From Lachnospiraceae bacterium (lineage in GTDB: Bacteria; Bacillota; Clostridia; Lachnospirales; Lachnospiraceae): a stretch of DNA of 64,000 bases. Position numbers and translations under genes: made by a program. The notes beneath the pieces are model-generated. The model worked only from the letters and a program-made list of their open reading frames with translations, was not told the origin of the DNA and ran no database searches. The DNA is taken from assembly GCA_014804695.1 (NCBI GenBank), contig JAAUZJ010000024.1, forward strand, positions 126,105-190,104, given 5' to 3'. Shown in pieces: positions 27,583 to 37,605 of this stretch. Positions within the stretch are counted from its first letter, which is position 1. Every line of letters begins with the position of its first letter.

Positions 27583-27612
27583 GGCTGTCAAAAAGTACAC
27601 TTTTTGACAGCC
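27583..27612. repeat. Perfect 14-bp palindrome next to the recombinase gene
   Basis: GGCTGTCAAAAAGT (27583-27596) and its exact complement (27599-27612) flank a 2-nt centre, 25 bp after the stop of the recombinase. No T-run follows in either direction. It could be a terminator, a recombinase site or a mobile element end. Nothing else was seen in the gene-free stretch 27312-27636, which is AT-rich. Confidence 0.6.
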
Positions 27613-27636
27613 GCAATTTTGTTATTAGTATACTTT

Positions 27637-28284
<648 letters not shown>

Positions 28285-28479
28285 TTATAGTTACGGGTCG
28301 TCTACATTAAAAATCAGCTAACAATATTCCACATATTTTACAATATAAATGCTTGCAAGTTACATTGAATGAATTTCTCTGCAATACAGCTACCTCGCCC
28401 CCTTATCTTTCTGCCTCGTCTGATGCACCTTTCCAGCTTCTCTTTCTTTCACTATCTGTGCTTTCAGACAATTCCTCTT

Positions 28480-28668
28480 TCAGCAAATCCCGCTTTTTTC
28501 AAATTCTTCCTGATTACACTTGGCAAGTTCCCGCCAGAATGCCCTGTCCGGTTCTGTTGCATAGACTTCATAGAGATGCTCCTGTTTGGCATGGCTTGAA
28601 ATATAAGTGATGCGCCCTGATAAGTCATTGCGGATAATCTGCCGCCATAACGCTTTGTGAGTAGCAAT
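28480..28668 (-). pseudogene. Fragment of a conjugative relaxase
   Basis: Reading the minus strand from 28653, the frame gives ALWRQIIRNDLSG, then RITYISSHAKQEHLYEVY, and FWRELAKCNQEEFEKSGI before a TGA at 28480. The phrases YISSHAKQEHLY and FWRELAKCNQ are typical of the N-terminal part of Clostridia mobilisation relaxases. The several hundred downstream residues expected are absent, and the remaining sequence breaks into other frames. This is a remnant, not a working gene. Confidence 0.65.
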
Positions 28669-28695
28669 TATAGGGCGGTTGGTTGCGAACTAATG

Positions 28696-28728
28696 CCCTA
28701 CGCATAAACCAAAGGTTTGTGCGTAGGG
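28696..28728. repeat. oriT-like inverted repeat
   Basis: CCCTACGCATAAACC and GGTTTGTGCGTAGGG form a 15-bp stem with one mismatch and a 3-nt loop. It lies about 30 bp upstream of the relaxase fragment, where relaxases of this type keep their nick site. The oriT role is inferred from position and shape. Confidence 0.5.
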
Positions 28729-28977
28729 TGTATTTCGCTCTCAAACGCCGAGAGCTTTCGCCCTCCCCGGAAATTGCTGCCTGACACTCCTTGAACCGCT
28801 CCAAAGCAGTTCGTGGAGCAGATGCTTCACAGACATAAAAAGCCGCCTGCCTGAAAACTGATATCCCAGCTCCAAAACAGACGGCTACATTTACGCCCTT
28901 ATTTTGCGGGCTCAAATGCCCGCCCTTTATTATGCAGCCTTTAACGGCTTTATGACCGTGATGGCATTGCGATTGCA

Positions 28978-29223
28978 ATGGCTATGGGAAATGCGCCGCA
29001 GGCTGTGGCGATGGAATTGCGAAAAGAATATGCGGAAAAATACGACTGGCTTGTAAAAGAATTTACCGACTTGGCGTTTACGTTTATGACAAGTTTACTT
29101 TATTACCTCGATTATGATTCGCTTGACGAAGATACCCGTAACCTATACTGTCAGGGCATTTCCGCTTTCGGCGGCATATCACCGACTAAAATCTTATTAA
29201 CTATTAAAAGTATATCATATTAA
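28978..29223 (+). pseudogene. Chimeric or truncated ORF of the mobile element scar
   Basis: An 81-codon frame: MAMGNAPQAVAMELRKEYAE, then KYDWLVKEFTDLAFTFMTSL and a Leu/Asp-rich end, finishing at a TAA inside the orphan SOS promoter. MGNAPQAV resembles the end of HAD phosphatases, whereas the rest does not, and there is no good ribosome site. The last ten codons lie in AT-rich sequence, so the C-terminus was probably replaced at the element border. Not recognised as a family. The rest of 28252-29450 holds only the relaxase fragment, hairpins and AT-rich sequence. Confidence 0.4.
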
Positions 29224-29257
29224 GCTTACTTTTTCAATATTTTTCGAACATTCGTTC
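29209..29257 (-). promoter_or_regulatory. Orphan LexA-controlled (SOS) promoter
   Basis: On the minus strand the Gram-positive LexA box core GAAC-N4-GTTC (within 29245-29257) lies just upstream of -35 TTGAAA (29232-29237), a 17-bp spacer and -10 TATACT (29209-29214). The arrangement is that of a real SOS promoter. Transcription would run into the mobile element scar, where no intact SOS gene exists. Confidence 0.65.
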
Positions 29258-29330
29258 TTATTGTTATATATCAACCCAATAGGCTATTTACCCCGAAAGA
29301 CTATTTAGACACAAATCGCCATATATTATA

Positions 29331-29360
29331 AAGGGCTTCGGATAACTATCCGAAACCCTT
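29331..29360 (-). terminator. Hairpin terminator candidate after rubrerythrin
   Basis: AAGGGCTTCGGATA pairs with TATCCGAAACCCTT (one mismatch) around a 2-nt centre, about 90 nt beyond the rubrerythrin stop. The following sequence is AT-rich rather than a pure T-run, so strength is uncertain. Confidence 0.6.
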
Positions 29361-29450
29361 CATTTTATTGAATAAATCATTTTTAATTCATCAAAATTCC
29401 GTCTTAATAAAGCACTCTTACATCAGTTCAACCCACACCCCTCACAGGAA

Positions 29451-29990
29451 TCAATAATTTTCCGCACTAACCTCAAAATATGCCTGTGGATGGTCACAAA
29501 CGGGGCAGACCTCCGGAGCATTGGTTCCTACTACGATATGTCCGCAATTACGGCATTCCCATACCTTCACTTCGCTCTTTGCAAACACTTGCGCCATTTC
29601 CACATTCTTAAGAAGCGCCCGATACCGTTCTTCATGGTGCTTCTCGATAGCCGCTACCATGCGGAACTTAGATGCCAGCTCAGGAAATCCCTCTTCCTCG
29701 GCAGTTTTGGCAAAGTCCTCATACATATCCGTCCACTCGAAATTCTCTCCGTCGGCTGCAGCGTTCAGATTCGCCACTGTGTCTCCGATACCATTCAGCT
29801 CCTTGAACCACATCTTGGCATGCTCCTTCTCATTGTCCGCCGTCTTGAGAAACATTGCCGCAATCTGCTCATACCCCTCTTTCTTTGCCGCAGAAGCAAA
29901 GTATGTATACTTGTTTCTCGCCTGTGACTCTCCGGCAAATGCTGCCTCCAAATTTTTTTCTGTCTGTGTTCCCGCGTATTTTCCGCTCAT
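29451..29990 (-). CDS. rbr: Rubrerythrin
   Basis: A 179-residue cytoplasmic peroxide-reducing protein of anaerobes. The N-terminal four-helix di-iron domain has the Glu ligands in [28 protein letters not shown] and [10 protein letters not shown]; the C-terminal rubredoxin-like iron site is WECRNCGH...[11 protein letters not shown]. The start [12 protein letters not shown] follows AGGAGG. It reduces hydrogen peroxide with electrons from NADH through rubredoxin-type partners. Monocistronic by spacing. Confidence 0.96.
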   Translation of the reverse strand: MSGKYAGTQTEKNLEAAFAGESQARNKYTYFASAAKKEGYEQIAAMFLKTADNEKEHAKMWFKELNGIGDTVANLNAAADGENFEWTDMYEDFAKTAEEEGFPELASKFRMVAAIEKHHEERYRALLKNVEMAQVFAKSEVKVWECRNCGHIVVGTNAPEVCPVCDHPQAYFEVSAENY

Positions 29991-30102
29991 CTGTTTGTCC
30001 TCCTGATTTTTGTTATCAATTAAATTTTGTAAATCCTAATGTATGAGTGTAGCACATTTTTCGATAGATGACCATACGGTTATAGCATATTTTATTGAAA
30101 TT

Positions 30103-31995
30103 TTACACCGGCAGGCTTCTGCTCACACATAGCGCTCCATACCCAACCCTCTCGTTCGGATACTCCCTTTCCCCCCTTATAGGGTTTGCCCCTTTACGCA
30201 GATAGGCCTTCACCTTTTCCCCATAAAGGTATGGATCATTTCCATCGACAATCCCCCACTGCATAAGCAGAGCTGCCGCCCCTGTAACAAACGGCGTTGC
30301 AAACGACGTTCCGGTGACCGGTTCATATGTGCCTGCTCTGGTTGGTGCAATAATGCCTACTCCCGGAGCCGCCAGGTCAGGTTTGATAAAAGAGCCTTCA
30401 ATACGGCCTCCAAGCCTATCCTGATACAGATAACCCCGGCCTGAAAAGTCTGCATAAGCTTCCAGCGCAGCATGATAGGCTCCTACAGTTATCACTTTAG
30501 ATGCGGTAGATGGAATTGTCAGTGTCACATTCGGAGTCGGTCTAAGAAAGCGTGTCTGTTCTGAGCGTACTGTTTCCGAAGGCAGGTAAAAGGTATAATT
30601 CCCGGTAATTGTTTTTACCCCCTCTAATTCAAAAGTCCATACACCACTGTTTATATAGCTTCGATTTTCCAGTGGAAGGAAGTCAAAATATATCTCCTGA
30701 CTTGTAAGGTACGGTGCCGGCTCGCCATTATACAAAAGTATTCTGGTCTGTTCCAAAACATAGGTCTGCTTGCCCGCCTTGTCCGTATCTACGGTAAAAC
30801 TCTCTCCGGCAGGGGAAATAAGGCGTATACGATAGCGGTCAACATAATCTTTCCAAAGCTGTACATTCAGCCCGCCTTCGTAATTTCCTACTATAAGCTC
30901 TACAAGCGTTTTTGCAACACCACCCGCTGTTCCTGCAGATGTGCCAGTTGCATTTGACGTTATCCCTACACTACCGCCTGTATGCCCACCTGACGCCCCC
31001 TCATTGCCACTGCCCACACAGATAACATTTCTCCCAATTTCCGAAACATTATCAATAAACCGTTCTAATAATGACGTTCCATTGTGTGCACCATAAGTAT
31101 TCCCAAAGCTTAAATTAATAGCTACAGGTCTTCGCAGCTCCAAAGACTTTCTGACTATATAAGTCAATGCCCTCATAAGCTCGGTTGTTCTTGGAAAAGA
31201 GTTTACCCTCGGTGTTCCAAGTTTCACAATTATAAGCTCGCTTTCCGGCGCTACTCCTGAGTATACGTCTCCTGATGTACCCCCGTTACCTGCTGCAATT
31301 CCGGCAACCGCCGTTCCATGTCCTGATGTATCCAGACTCGGCACAAGCAAATTTCCCTCTATTTCAGATGGTGCACTTAATGCGGCATTAATCTGAGCCT
31401 GATTAAATTCCACACCACTATAAAACCCATCAGGCGGCGCATAGTCTATATTATTATCTTCCATAAAAAATCCGCTTTCTATAGCTCTCTCCCTTATCTG
31501 CGATGCCTGAAGAGTCTGATCCCATAGATACAATATCCTGCTTGTTCCGTCTTCACTCCGAAAATCCTGATTTCTCCAAGCAATCCCGGAGTCTATTACC
31601 GCCACCAAAACCCCCTGTCCGCGCAGTGCAGTTCCAAATTGACTGCCCGGGACTATACATGATGCAAGCTTTCCCTGCAAGGTTTCAAAAAACAATCTCT
31701 TGGGTTTCTCAATATATTCAATTTCTTCTACCAACGCTAACGCATCAACAAAAGACTCCGGCACTGTCATAATGGCATAACCTGCTATCAGCTCCTCTAT
31801 CTGCAATAATCTTCCCTGCGGCAGTGCAAAAAAAGAGGACATACCCTGTCTAAGGTCACCATGATATTTTACTATCAGCTCCCAGGTATTATCCTCTCTC
31901 TCATATCCAACATTTAATTCAAGCGATTTATCCCGCTCATCCATAGATGTCTCCAACGCCAGATTCAGTAGATTTTCAAACTTCTGTGACGGCAT
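30103..31995 (-). CDS. Subtilisin-like serine protease (S8, clostridial Csp-like architecture)
   Basis: A 630-residue protease. I chose MPSQKFENLLNL at 31995, with AAGGAG 6 nt upstream; the longer frame begins at TTG with no ribosome site. The N-terminal part (1-110) looks like a prodomain; catalytic Asp in VAVIDSGIAW, His in GHGTAVAGIAAGN, Ser in GTSFATPFVTGAA. An insert of about 180 residues between His and Ser regions forms a jelly-roll-like domain, as in Clostridia Csp-type subtilases. No signal peptide is evident. Possible roles include spore or cell-associated proteolysis; the substrate is unknown. Confidence 0.88.
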   Translation of the reverse strand: MPSQKFENLLNLALETSMDERDKSLELNVGYEREDNTWELIVKYHGDLRQGMSSFFALPQGRLLQIEELIAGYAIMTVPESFVDALALVEEIEYIEKPKRLFFETLQGKLASCIVPGSQFGTALRGQGVLVAVIDSGIAWRNQDFRSEDGTSRILYLWDQTLQASQIRERAIESGFFMEDNNIDYAPPDGFYSGVEFNQAQINAALSAPSEIEGNLLVPSLDTSGHGTAVAGIAAGNGGTSGDVYSGVAPESELIIVKLGTPRVNSFPRTTELMRALTYIVRKSLELRRPVAINLSFGNTYGAHNGTSLLERFIDNVSEIGRNVICVGSGNEGASGGHTGGSVGITSNATGTSAGTAGGVAKTLVELIVGNYEGGLNVQLWKDYVDRYRIRLISPAGESFTVDTDKAGKQTYVLEQTRILLYNGEPAPYLTSQEIYFDFLPLENRSYINSGVWTFELEGVKTITGNYTFYLPSETVRSEQTRFLRPTPNVTLTIPSTASKVITVGAYHAALEAYADFSGRGYLYQDRLGGRIEGSFIKPDLAAPGVGIIAPTRAGTYEPVTGTSFATPFVTGAAALLMQWGIVDGNDPYLYGEKVKAYLRKGANPIRGEREYPNERVGYGALCVSRSLPV

Positions 31996-32098
31996 ATCAT
32001 GCTCCTTATTGACCAAATCGGTCTATTACTAATAATATAATTAATATACTATATGAGCATAATTTTTGTACTATTCGCATATATGGACTATTTCTTAT

Positions 32099-32314
32099 TT
32101 AGCTAATGGAAACTACCTCGTAGTCTTTATCCTCCACTGTCTTCTTCAAAACATCATCCGCAACCTCACCACTTAATTTGACTACTGCAGTACCATTTTC
32201 ATGACTTACGATTGCCTCGGTCACTTCAGTCAATTCTTCCAGTGCCTTTTTAACAGTTGCCTCACAGTGTCCACACATCATACCTTTGATTTCCATTGTT
32301 TTTTCCATTGTCAT
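32099..32314 (-). CDS. CopZ-like copper chaperone, possible internal translation start inside copA
   Basis: The last 71 codons of copA form a complete HMA chaperone starting [27 protein letters not shown] lies 4-5 nt before this ATG, inside the copA frame, so a free chaperone could be made from the same message. Separate copZ genes directly after copA are common; here the intergenic stop seems to have been lost and replaced by an AT-rich Asn/Lys linker. Whether both products exist is not shown by sequence. Confidence 0.5.
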   Translation of the reverse strand: MTMEKTMEIKGMMCGHCEATVKKALEELTEVTEAIVSHENGTAVVKLSGEVADDVLKKTVEDKDYEVVSIS

Positions 32315-34717
32315 AATCTCCTTTTTATTATTTTTATTATAATTTATATCATTATTTTTATTATTCTTATTACAATTTACATCGTCCTTTTCATTACTTT
32401 TTTCATTATTCTTTAGACCAACTTGGTCAATCTTCCTATCCTTCTTTGTATCATACATTTTAAAAAGATTCAAACGAAGCGCATTGCTTACAACGCAAAA
32501 GCTGGAAAGACTCATTGCCGCTGCCGCAAACATAGGATTAAGCTTAAGACCAAATATAGGATACCATATACCGGCAGCAATCGGAATACCTATTACATTA
32601 TAGAAAAATGCCCAAAACAGGTTTTCATGTATATTTTTTAGTGTTGCCCGACTTAACCGTATAGCGGCAGGTACATCACTAAGCCTGCTCTTCATAAGCA
32701 CTACATCTGCTGCATCAATGGCGATATCCGTTCCGGCGCCGATGGCTATTCCGATGTCTGCTCTGGTCAATGCCGGGGCATCATTAATCCCGTCGCCTAC
32801 CATAGCTACTTTTCCCCGCTCCTGCAGGCTTCTGATCACACTTTCTTTACCGTCCGGCAAAACGCCTGCGATAACTTCATCCACACCGGCCTGCGAACCG
32901 ATAGCCTGCGCCGTTCTTTCGTTATCTCCGGTCAACATAACTACTTTTATACCCATATTCTGCAGCTCTTTTACAGCTTTGGCGCTGTCTCCCTTCATTA
33001 CATCGGCTACCGCAATAATTCCTTTAAAAACTCCGGCCTTACTGAAAAAGAGTGGTGTTTTTCCTTCGTTTGCAAAGCGTTCTGCCTGCAATGATGCTTC
33101 TTTTGGAATGTCTGCCTTAGTCTGGATAAATGTCAGGTTTCCTCCGGCTAATTCCTCATTTTGCCACGATCCCATAAGCCCGTTCCCCGGCAGTGCCTGA
33201 AAATCATCTGCCGCCTCCACCTGTATTTCCTTTTGATGTGCAAGTTCCAAAATTGCTTTTGCAAGAGGATGTTCGCTTTTTTGCTCCAAGGCAAATGCCA
33301 GTTTTAGCAGTTCCTCTTCCGTACTGCCTCCTGACGGCGCAATATCAGTAACTTTAGGCTCGCCGCTCGTAATTGTCCCTGTTTTATCAAGTGCAGCAAT
33401 CTGAATCTTTCCGGCAAGCTCCAATGACTGCGCTGTCTTGAACATGATTCCATGCTTGGCACCCATGCCGTTTCCCACCATAATTGCAACCGGAGTTGCC
33501 AATCCCAGGGCACATGGGCAGCTTATTACAAGTACGGAGATTCCTCTCGCAAGCGCAAAACCAAAACTCTCTCCTACCAAAATCCAGACTATACTGGTCA
33601 ATATGGCAATAGCTATTACTGTCGGTACAAAAACTCCCGAGACCTTATCTGCAACCTTAGCAATCGGAGCCTTGGTTGCCGCTGCATCACTGACCATCTT
33701 GATGATCTGCGATAAAGTAGTATCTTCTCCCACTCTCGTTGCCTTACAGCGTAAAAATCCCGACTGATTCAGTGTCGCCGCTGATACGCTGTCTCCCGCC
33801 TGTTTATCTACCGGAATACTCTCTCCGGTCAACGCCGATTCATTGACTGCACTGGTTCCTTCAATGACAATACCGTCTACAGGTATATTTTCCCCCGGTC
33901 TTACTATAAATAAGTCATCCAGTCTTACCTGTGCAATATCCACCTCTAACTCTTGACCGTTTCGGACAACGACTGCCTTTTTCGGTGCAAGCTTCATCAG
34001 CCCCTTTAACGCATCCGTTGTCTTTCCTTTAGAACGCGCTTCTAACATTTTTCCTACGGTAATCAAAGTTAAGATCATCGCGGCGGACTCAAAATAGAAC
34101 TCATGCATATAGTTCATAACCGCTTCGCTGTTTCCCTGTATCTGAGCATCTGTCATAGCAAAAAGAGCATATACGCTGTATACAAGTGAAGCACTTGCTC
34201 CCAATGCAACAAGCGTATCCATATTAGGCGAACCATGTGCGAGACTTTTGAAACCGCTTATAAAAAATTTCTGATTTATTACCATAATTGCAATGGTAAG
34301 CAGAAGCTGCACCAGTCCCATTGCGATATGATTATTGCTAAAAAACGACGGCAGAGGCCATCCCCACATCATATGCCCCATTGAAAAGTACATAAGCGGT
34401 ATGAGAAGCACTACAGAAACAGTCATTCTTTTTAATAAAAGCGGTGTCTCCTTATCTTCTAACATACCATCATAAGACGGAACATTTACATTGCTGCCTT
34501 CTCCACCTGCATTTCCTGAATTTTTCCTGGCTGCGCCATATCCTGCTGCCTCCACTGCTGCAATTATTGTTTCCGGCAGGGCTGTACCCTCTATTCCCAT
34601 AGAATTAGTAAGCAGACTGACCGAACAGCTCTCCACTCCGGGCACCTTCGATACTGCCTTTTCCACTCTGGCACTGCATGCCGCACAACTCATTCCGGTA
34701 ATCGTATACTGCTCCAT
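32099..34717 (-). CDS. copA: Copper-exporting P-type ATPase fused to a C-terminal CopZ-like domain
   Basis: An 872-residue P1B ATPase that pumps Cu(I) out. N-terminal HMA with CxxC (C11, C14 in GMSCAACS); membrane Cu site CPC ([12 protein letters not shown], about residue 400); phosphorylation motif DKTGTIT (about 444); hinge [10 protein letters not shown] (about 645). After the last membrane helices comes a Lys/Asn-rich linker (about 765-800) and a second HMA domain (802-872) with MMCGHC. The N-terminal HMA is single. A terminal HMA is unusual here and has its own ribosome site (next entry). It lies 58 nt downstream of csoR and shares its copper-controlled promoter, probably as one operon. 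Confidence 0.95.
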   Translation of the reverse strand: MEQYTITGMSCAACSARVEKAVSKVPGVESCSVSLLTNSMGIEGTALPETIIAAVEAAGYGAARKNSGNAGGEGSNVNVPSYDGMLEDKETPLLLKRMTVSVVLLIPLMYFSMGHMMWGWPLPSFFSNNHIAMGLVQLLLTIAIMVINQKFFISGFKSLAHGSPNMDTLVALGASASLVYSVYALFAMTDAQIQGNSEAVMNYMHEFYFESAAMILTLITVGKMLEARSKGKTTDALKGLMKLAPKKAVVVRNGQELEVDIAQVRLDDLFIVRPGENIPVDGIVIEGTSAVNESALTGESIPVDKQAGDSVSAATLNQSGFLRCKATRVGEDTTLSQIIKMVSDAAATKAPIAKVADKVSGVFVPTVIAIAILTSIVWILVGESFGFALARGISVLVISCPCALGLATPVAIMVGNGMGAKHGIMFKTAQSLELAGKIQIAALDKTGTITSGEPKVTDIAPSGGSTEEELLKLAFALEQKSEHPLAKAILELAHQKEIQVEAADDFQALPGNGLMGSWQNEELAGGNLTFIQTKADIPKEASLQAERFANEGKTPLFFSKAGVFKGIIAVADVMKGDSAKAVKELQNMGIKVVMLTGDNERTAQAIGSQAGVDEVIAGVLPDGKESVIRSLQERGKVAMVGDGINDAPALTRADIGIAIGAGTDIAIDAADVVLMKSRLSDVPAAIRLSRATLKNIHENLFWAFFYNVIGIPIAAGIWYPIFGLKLNPMFAAAAMSLSSFCVVSNALRLNLFKMYDTKKDRKIDQVGLKNNEKSNEKDDVNCNKNNKNNDINYNKNNKKEIMTMEKTMEIKGMMCGHCEATVKKALEELTEVTEAIVSHENGTAVVKLSGEVADDVLKKTVEDKDYEVVSIS

Positions 34718-34775
34718 TTCTATTCGCCTTTCTCTATAATTTCTTTAGATATAATTTCGCAATCATCTATACTCA

Positions 34776-35084
34776 TTATTTCATCAACTTCTGAAATAAT
34801 ACCACCAGCTCATCTATAACCTCATCATTTCCGGCACGGATATTATCTGCCACACAAGTATGAAGATGATTGGAAAGCAGGGCTTTGTTAAAGCTGTTCA
34901 AGGCCGCGTTAACCGCTGATACCTGAATCAGTATATCCGTACAGTAAGCATCATTTTCTAACATTCCCTGAATACCACGCACCTGACCTTCGATTCTCTT
35001 TAGGCGGTTCATCAAATCCTTATATTCTTTTTCTGAGCGTTCTTTGGTTTTATCTGAACATATACAGTTTTCTACCGGTTCCAA
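34776..35084 (-). CDS. csoR: Copper-sensing repressor CsoR
   Basis: A 102-residue all-helical repressor of the CsoR/RcnR family that releases DNA on Cu(I) binding. The C-H-C copper ligands are visible: Cys in DAYCTD, His and Cys in SNHLHTCV. The RLKRIEGQVRGIQGML stretch is the family hallmark. The N-terminal extra Cys pair (ENCICS) is not part of the core site. It precedes copA by 58 nt and has two matching operators in its own promoter region. Confidence 0.95.
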   Translation of the reverse strand: MEPVENCICSDKTKERSEKEYKDLMNRLKRIEGQVRGIQGMLENDAYCTDILIQVSAVNAALNSFNKALLSNHLHTCVADNIRAGNDEVIDELVVLFQKLMK

Positions 35085-35101
35085 ATCTCTGTTCTCCTCT
35101 C

Positions 35102-35164
35102 ATACCCCCACAGGGTATATTCAATGTTGTTTAGATTATATACCCCCATACGGTATAGTGTCAA
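35102..35164 (-). promoter_or_regulatory. csoR-copA promoter with two CsoR operators
   Basis: On the minus strand -35 TTGACA (35159-35164), 18-bp spacer, -10 TATAAT (35135-35140). One operator, ATACCC-N5/6-GGTAT (35140-35156), fills the spacer; a second perfect one, ATACCC-N5-GGGTAT (35102-35118), lies between the start point and csoR. Occupancy of the first would block polymerase, the second elongation. The GC-rich ATACCC/GGGTAT dyad is the known CsoR type. Confidence 0.85.
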
Positions 35165-35220
35165 GTAAAAAATATAGCTTAGATGTATGTCTATATTATG
35201 ATATACATCTAAGCTATATT
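35165..35220 (-). terminator. Strong terminator of the GntR-ABC operon
   Basis: A perfect 18-bp stem (35171-35188 with 35203-35220; arm AATATAGCTTAGATGTAT) followed on the minus strand by a run of six T. It sits about 90 nt after the permease stop and touches the -35 of the csoR promoter, insulating the two units. Confidence 0.85.
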
Positions 35221-35307
35221 AATAGGCATGCCATTCCAGTAATTGCCTGACAAATGCAAACTCTTACAAAACAAGCAAGTGAAGCTGCTTTTATTTTTTC
35301 CCTTGTT

Positions 35308-36252
35308 TTATATTATTTTCGGTTTCGCGATAAAATGTACTCCGATGGTAATCATCATGGCGGCTGCAATCGACACAAGAATTGAAACCATATTTGGTAT
35401 ATCTCCACGTACACCATAAAAAATGAAATATATTTCTACAAATACTATTCCCATCATTACCCAATGTACGATAGGAAAAGCATAAAATCCATTTCTCGCA
35501 TAATCCTTTTTCTGATCCGCAATGTATGAGAAAATAATAAAAACGACCGCTACTATTGCCCAAAATACCCAATTTGAGATGCTATCTTCTGCCAAGTCAG
35601 TGCAATACATGCCCAAATAATAACCTACCAGCACCTCCATTGCAAGTTTCACTACAACAAAAGTAAATACTGTTCCCGGAATATGGTTTGTCACATTTTT
35701 GCAAAAGATCAACAGAGAATAATATAGCATAAATATAATAACGGCTTTCCCGGCATAAGTCCAAAGCTGTTCTTTATTAGAAAAAATAAAGTCTGTGTTT
35801 TTTTCTACATACAGTATATCCAGTCGGATGATCGCTGTTAGTATCAGCAGAGGAATTCCTACTATAAACAATCCGCTCAGGTAATGGCTGGTCAGCAAAT
35901 TGCGTGACTTTACAGGAAATGTACGCAGCACTTCTGTGCGGTTCCTAGTCTCCTGTACCAACAGCCTGACCGTCTGCGCAATAAATGCCACTATCACGGT
36001 CGCAAACACCATATGTTCCAGAAACAAATACGGAATCTCATCTAAATATGCACCGGCCGAATTGAGCTCCGGGTGGGTATTCCAAAGGTTCTGAAGGCGC
36101 TGTGAACGTTCTAAGTAATCCTCCAGGTGAAATAATTTATGCTCCAAACCAGATACATTCGACAACATATAAATTACCACTAACGTCATGACCACCATCA
36201 TGATTCCCCAGTAGAACCGGTCTCTTTTGAATAATTTTTTTAAATCACTCAT
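35308..36252 (-). CDS. ABC-2-type permease of a GntR-controlled exporter
   Basis: A 314-residue membrane protein with about six helices and a large first extracellular loop after residue 40. I chose MSDLKKLFKRDRFYW at 36252 (GGGAGGG upstream), giving an 8-bp overlap with the ATPase gene and translational coupling. Sequence such as LVQETRNRTEVLRTFPVKSRNLLTSHYLSG resembles the cytoplasmic elbow of ABC-2 permeases of the YtrC/D and bacitracin-type groups. The substrate is unknown; cell-envelope antibiotics or peptides are typical for such modules. Confidence 0.82.
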   Translation of the reverse strand: MSDLKKLFKRDRFYWGIMMVVMTLVVIYMLSNVSGLEHKLFHLEDYLERSQRLQNLWNTHPELNSAGAYLDEIPYLFLEHMVFATVIVAFIAQTVRLLVQETRNRTEVLRTFPVKSRNLLTSHYLSGLFIVGIPLLILTAIIRLDILYVEKNTDFIFSNKEQLWTYAGKAVIIFMLYYSLLIFCKNVTNHIPGTVFTFVVVKLAMEVLVGYYLGMYCTDLAEDSISNWVFWAIVAVVFIIFSYIADQKKDYARNGFYAFPIVHWVMMGIVFVEIYFIFYGVRGDIPNMVSILVSIAAAMMITIGVHFIAKPKII

Positions 36253-37174
36253 TCTTAAGCCCTCCCTCTTTTTGAACGTCACTCACCCTTCCTTTTCCCT
36301 GCATATAAATCTTCTTTAAAAGCGTGCAAATTTCCTCCAGTGTAATTTGTTGACTATAATAGTCAACAATACCCAATTTCTTCAATATGCGTTCGCTCTC
36401 TTCCCGCTCTCCCACGGTGTAAAACTCTGATAAGTCTCCAATCCTGGATGCTTCGTGGACAATCATGGTAAAAAGTTTGTCATTGGTTGTATTCTGTGGC
36501 AGAATACCTTTCCATTTCTGCACGCTTTCCATGAACTCATCCACCGATTTTTGTGCAAAAACTTCTCCCGCCTCTATCATGGTCACACTGTCGCACATAC
36601 GCTCCACGTCTGCAAGATCATGACTTGAGAAAAGCACTCCGATCTGCTCTCTGTCCACTTCTTCAATAAGAATATCCCGAAACATTGCTTTGCTCTCTGC
36701 ATCCATACCGCTCTCAGGTTCGTCCATGATCAGATACTCCGGTTGTTGCGCAATCGCTAAGATAAAATTCAATTTTGACCTTTGTCCCTTGGACAAAGTG
36801 CCGATGTTCTTTTTAGGATTAATGCCGAAACGTTCCACCAGATCATCAAACTTCTTTCTGGAAAAAGTATCGTAGAAGTTCTGATAGTATATTGCCATTC
36901 CCGCCACAGAATAGATGTTAATAAAGTCAAGCTGCTCTGACACATACGCCACTTTTGCTTTCACTTCAGGATTATCATAGATATCCTTTTCATCATACTG
37001 TACCGTTCCCTGTGCAGGTTTATAGATTCCTGCAGTACATTTCAGCAAAGTGGTCTTACCGGCTCCGTTGGAACCGATCAAGCCATGAATCTCACCCCGA
37101 TTAATACATATGTCAATTCTATGGATAACCGGCCGGTTATTATAGCCTTTATGTAAATTCTTTATCTCTAACAT
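36245..37174 (-). CDS. ABC transporter ATP-binding protein (YtrB-like)
   Basis: A 309-residue ATPase. Walker A GSNGAGKTTLLK, Q-loop region YVSEQLDF, signature LSKGQRSKLN, Walker B YLIMDEPESGMD and the SSHDLADVE switch are present; the Lys in LSKGQ instead of Gly is seen in YtrB-like ATPases. The C-terminal 100 residues form an accessory region. The gene lies 39 nt after the GntR gene and overlaps the permease gene. Confidence 0.92.
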   Translation of the reverse strand: MLEIKNLHKGYNNRPVIHRIDICINRGEIHGLIGSNGAGKTTLLKCTAGIYKPAQGTVQYDEKDIYDNPEVKAKVAYVSEQLDFINIYSVAGMAIYYQNFYDTFSRKKFDDLVERFGINPKKNIGTLSKGQRSKLNFILAIAQQPEYLIMDEPESGMDAESKAMFRDILIEEVDREQIGVLFSSHDLADVERMCDSVTMIEAGEVFAQKSVDEFMESVQKWKGILPQNTTNDKLFTMIVHEASRIGDLSEFYTVGEREESERILKKLGIVDYYSQQITLEEICTLLKKIYMQGKGRVSDVQKEGGLKNE

Positions 37175-37213
37175 TTGCTTATCTTTCCTTTCTGAAATAT
37201 TTCTGCCATAACA

Positions 37214-37585
37214 TTAAATGGAAGAATAGATTTCTTTTACCAGATTTACCACATCCGCCTCAGAATAACCCGTACGTTTTAGTTCAATTATTTCGCTCTG
37301 AATCCTTCTTCGAATCTTCTCCAGTTCCTCCGTATTGGGTTCCATACTCGGCATGGTCGTTATATAGGTTCCTTTTGCCCGAATAGTCTCAATCACTTTC
37401 TGACGTTCCAGTTCCTGATACGCCTTCGCCACGGTGGACGGTGTGATATCCAGAGTCTGTGCCATCTTTCGAACGGAAGGAATAGAATCTCCGGGACTTA
37501 AATGCCCTTTGATAACAAGTAGTTTGATTTGTTCAATAATCTGCTCATATAGTGGTTTTTTGCTGCGATAATCCAGTTCGATCAA
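37214..37585 (-). CDS. GntR-family repressor, YtrA subfamily
   Basis: A 123-residue regulator starting at TTG (37583-37585) with AGGAGG 7 nt upstream. The winged helix (1-75) reads PLYEQIIEQIKLLVIKG, SIPSVRKMAQTLDITPSTV and AYQELERQKVIE, followed by a short helical tail and no effector domain, as in YtrA. It is the first gene of the operon with the ABC ATPase and permease, and probably represses it until an envelope stress occurs (family knowledge). Confidence 0.92.
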   Translation of the reverse strand: MIELDYRSKKPLYEQIIEQIKLLVIKGHLSPGDSIPSVRKMAQTLDITPSTVAKAYQELERQKVIETIRAKGTYITTMPSMEPNTEELEKIRRRIQSEIIELKRTGYSEADVVNLVKEIYSSI

Positions 37586-37605
37586 ATAATCACCTCCTCG
37601 TCTAA

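Noticed and set aside
28625-28978. 117-codon minus ORF over the mobile scar
   Set aside because: It reads through the oriT-like hairpin and overlaps the relaxase fragment in another frame; no ribosome site or family likeness.
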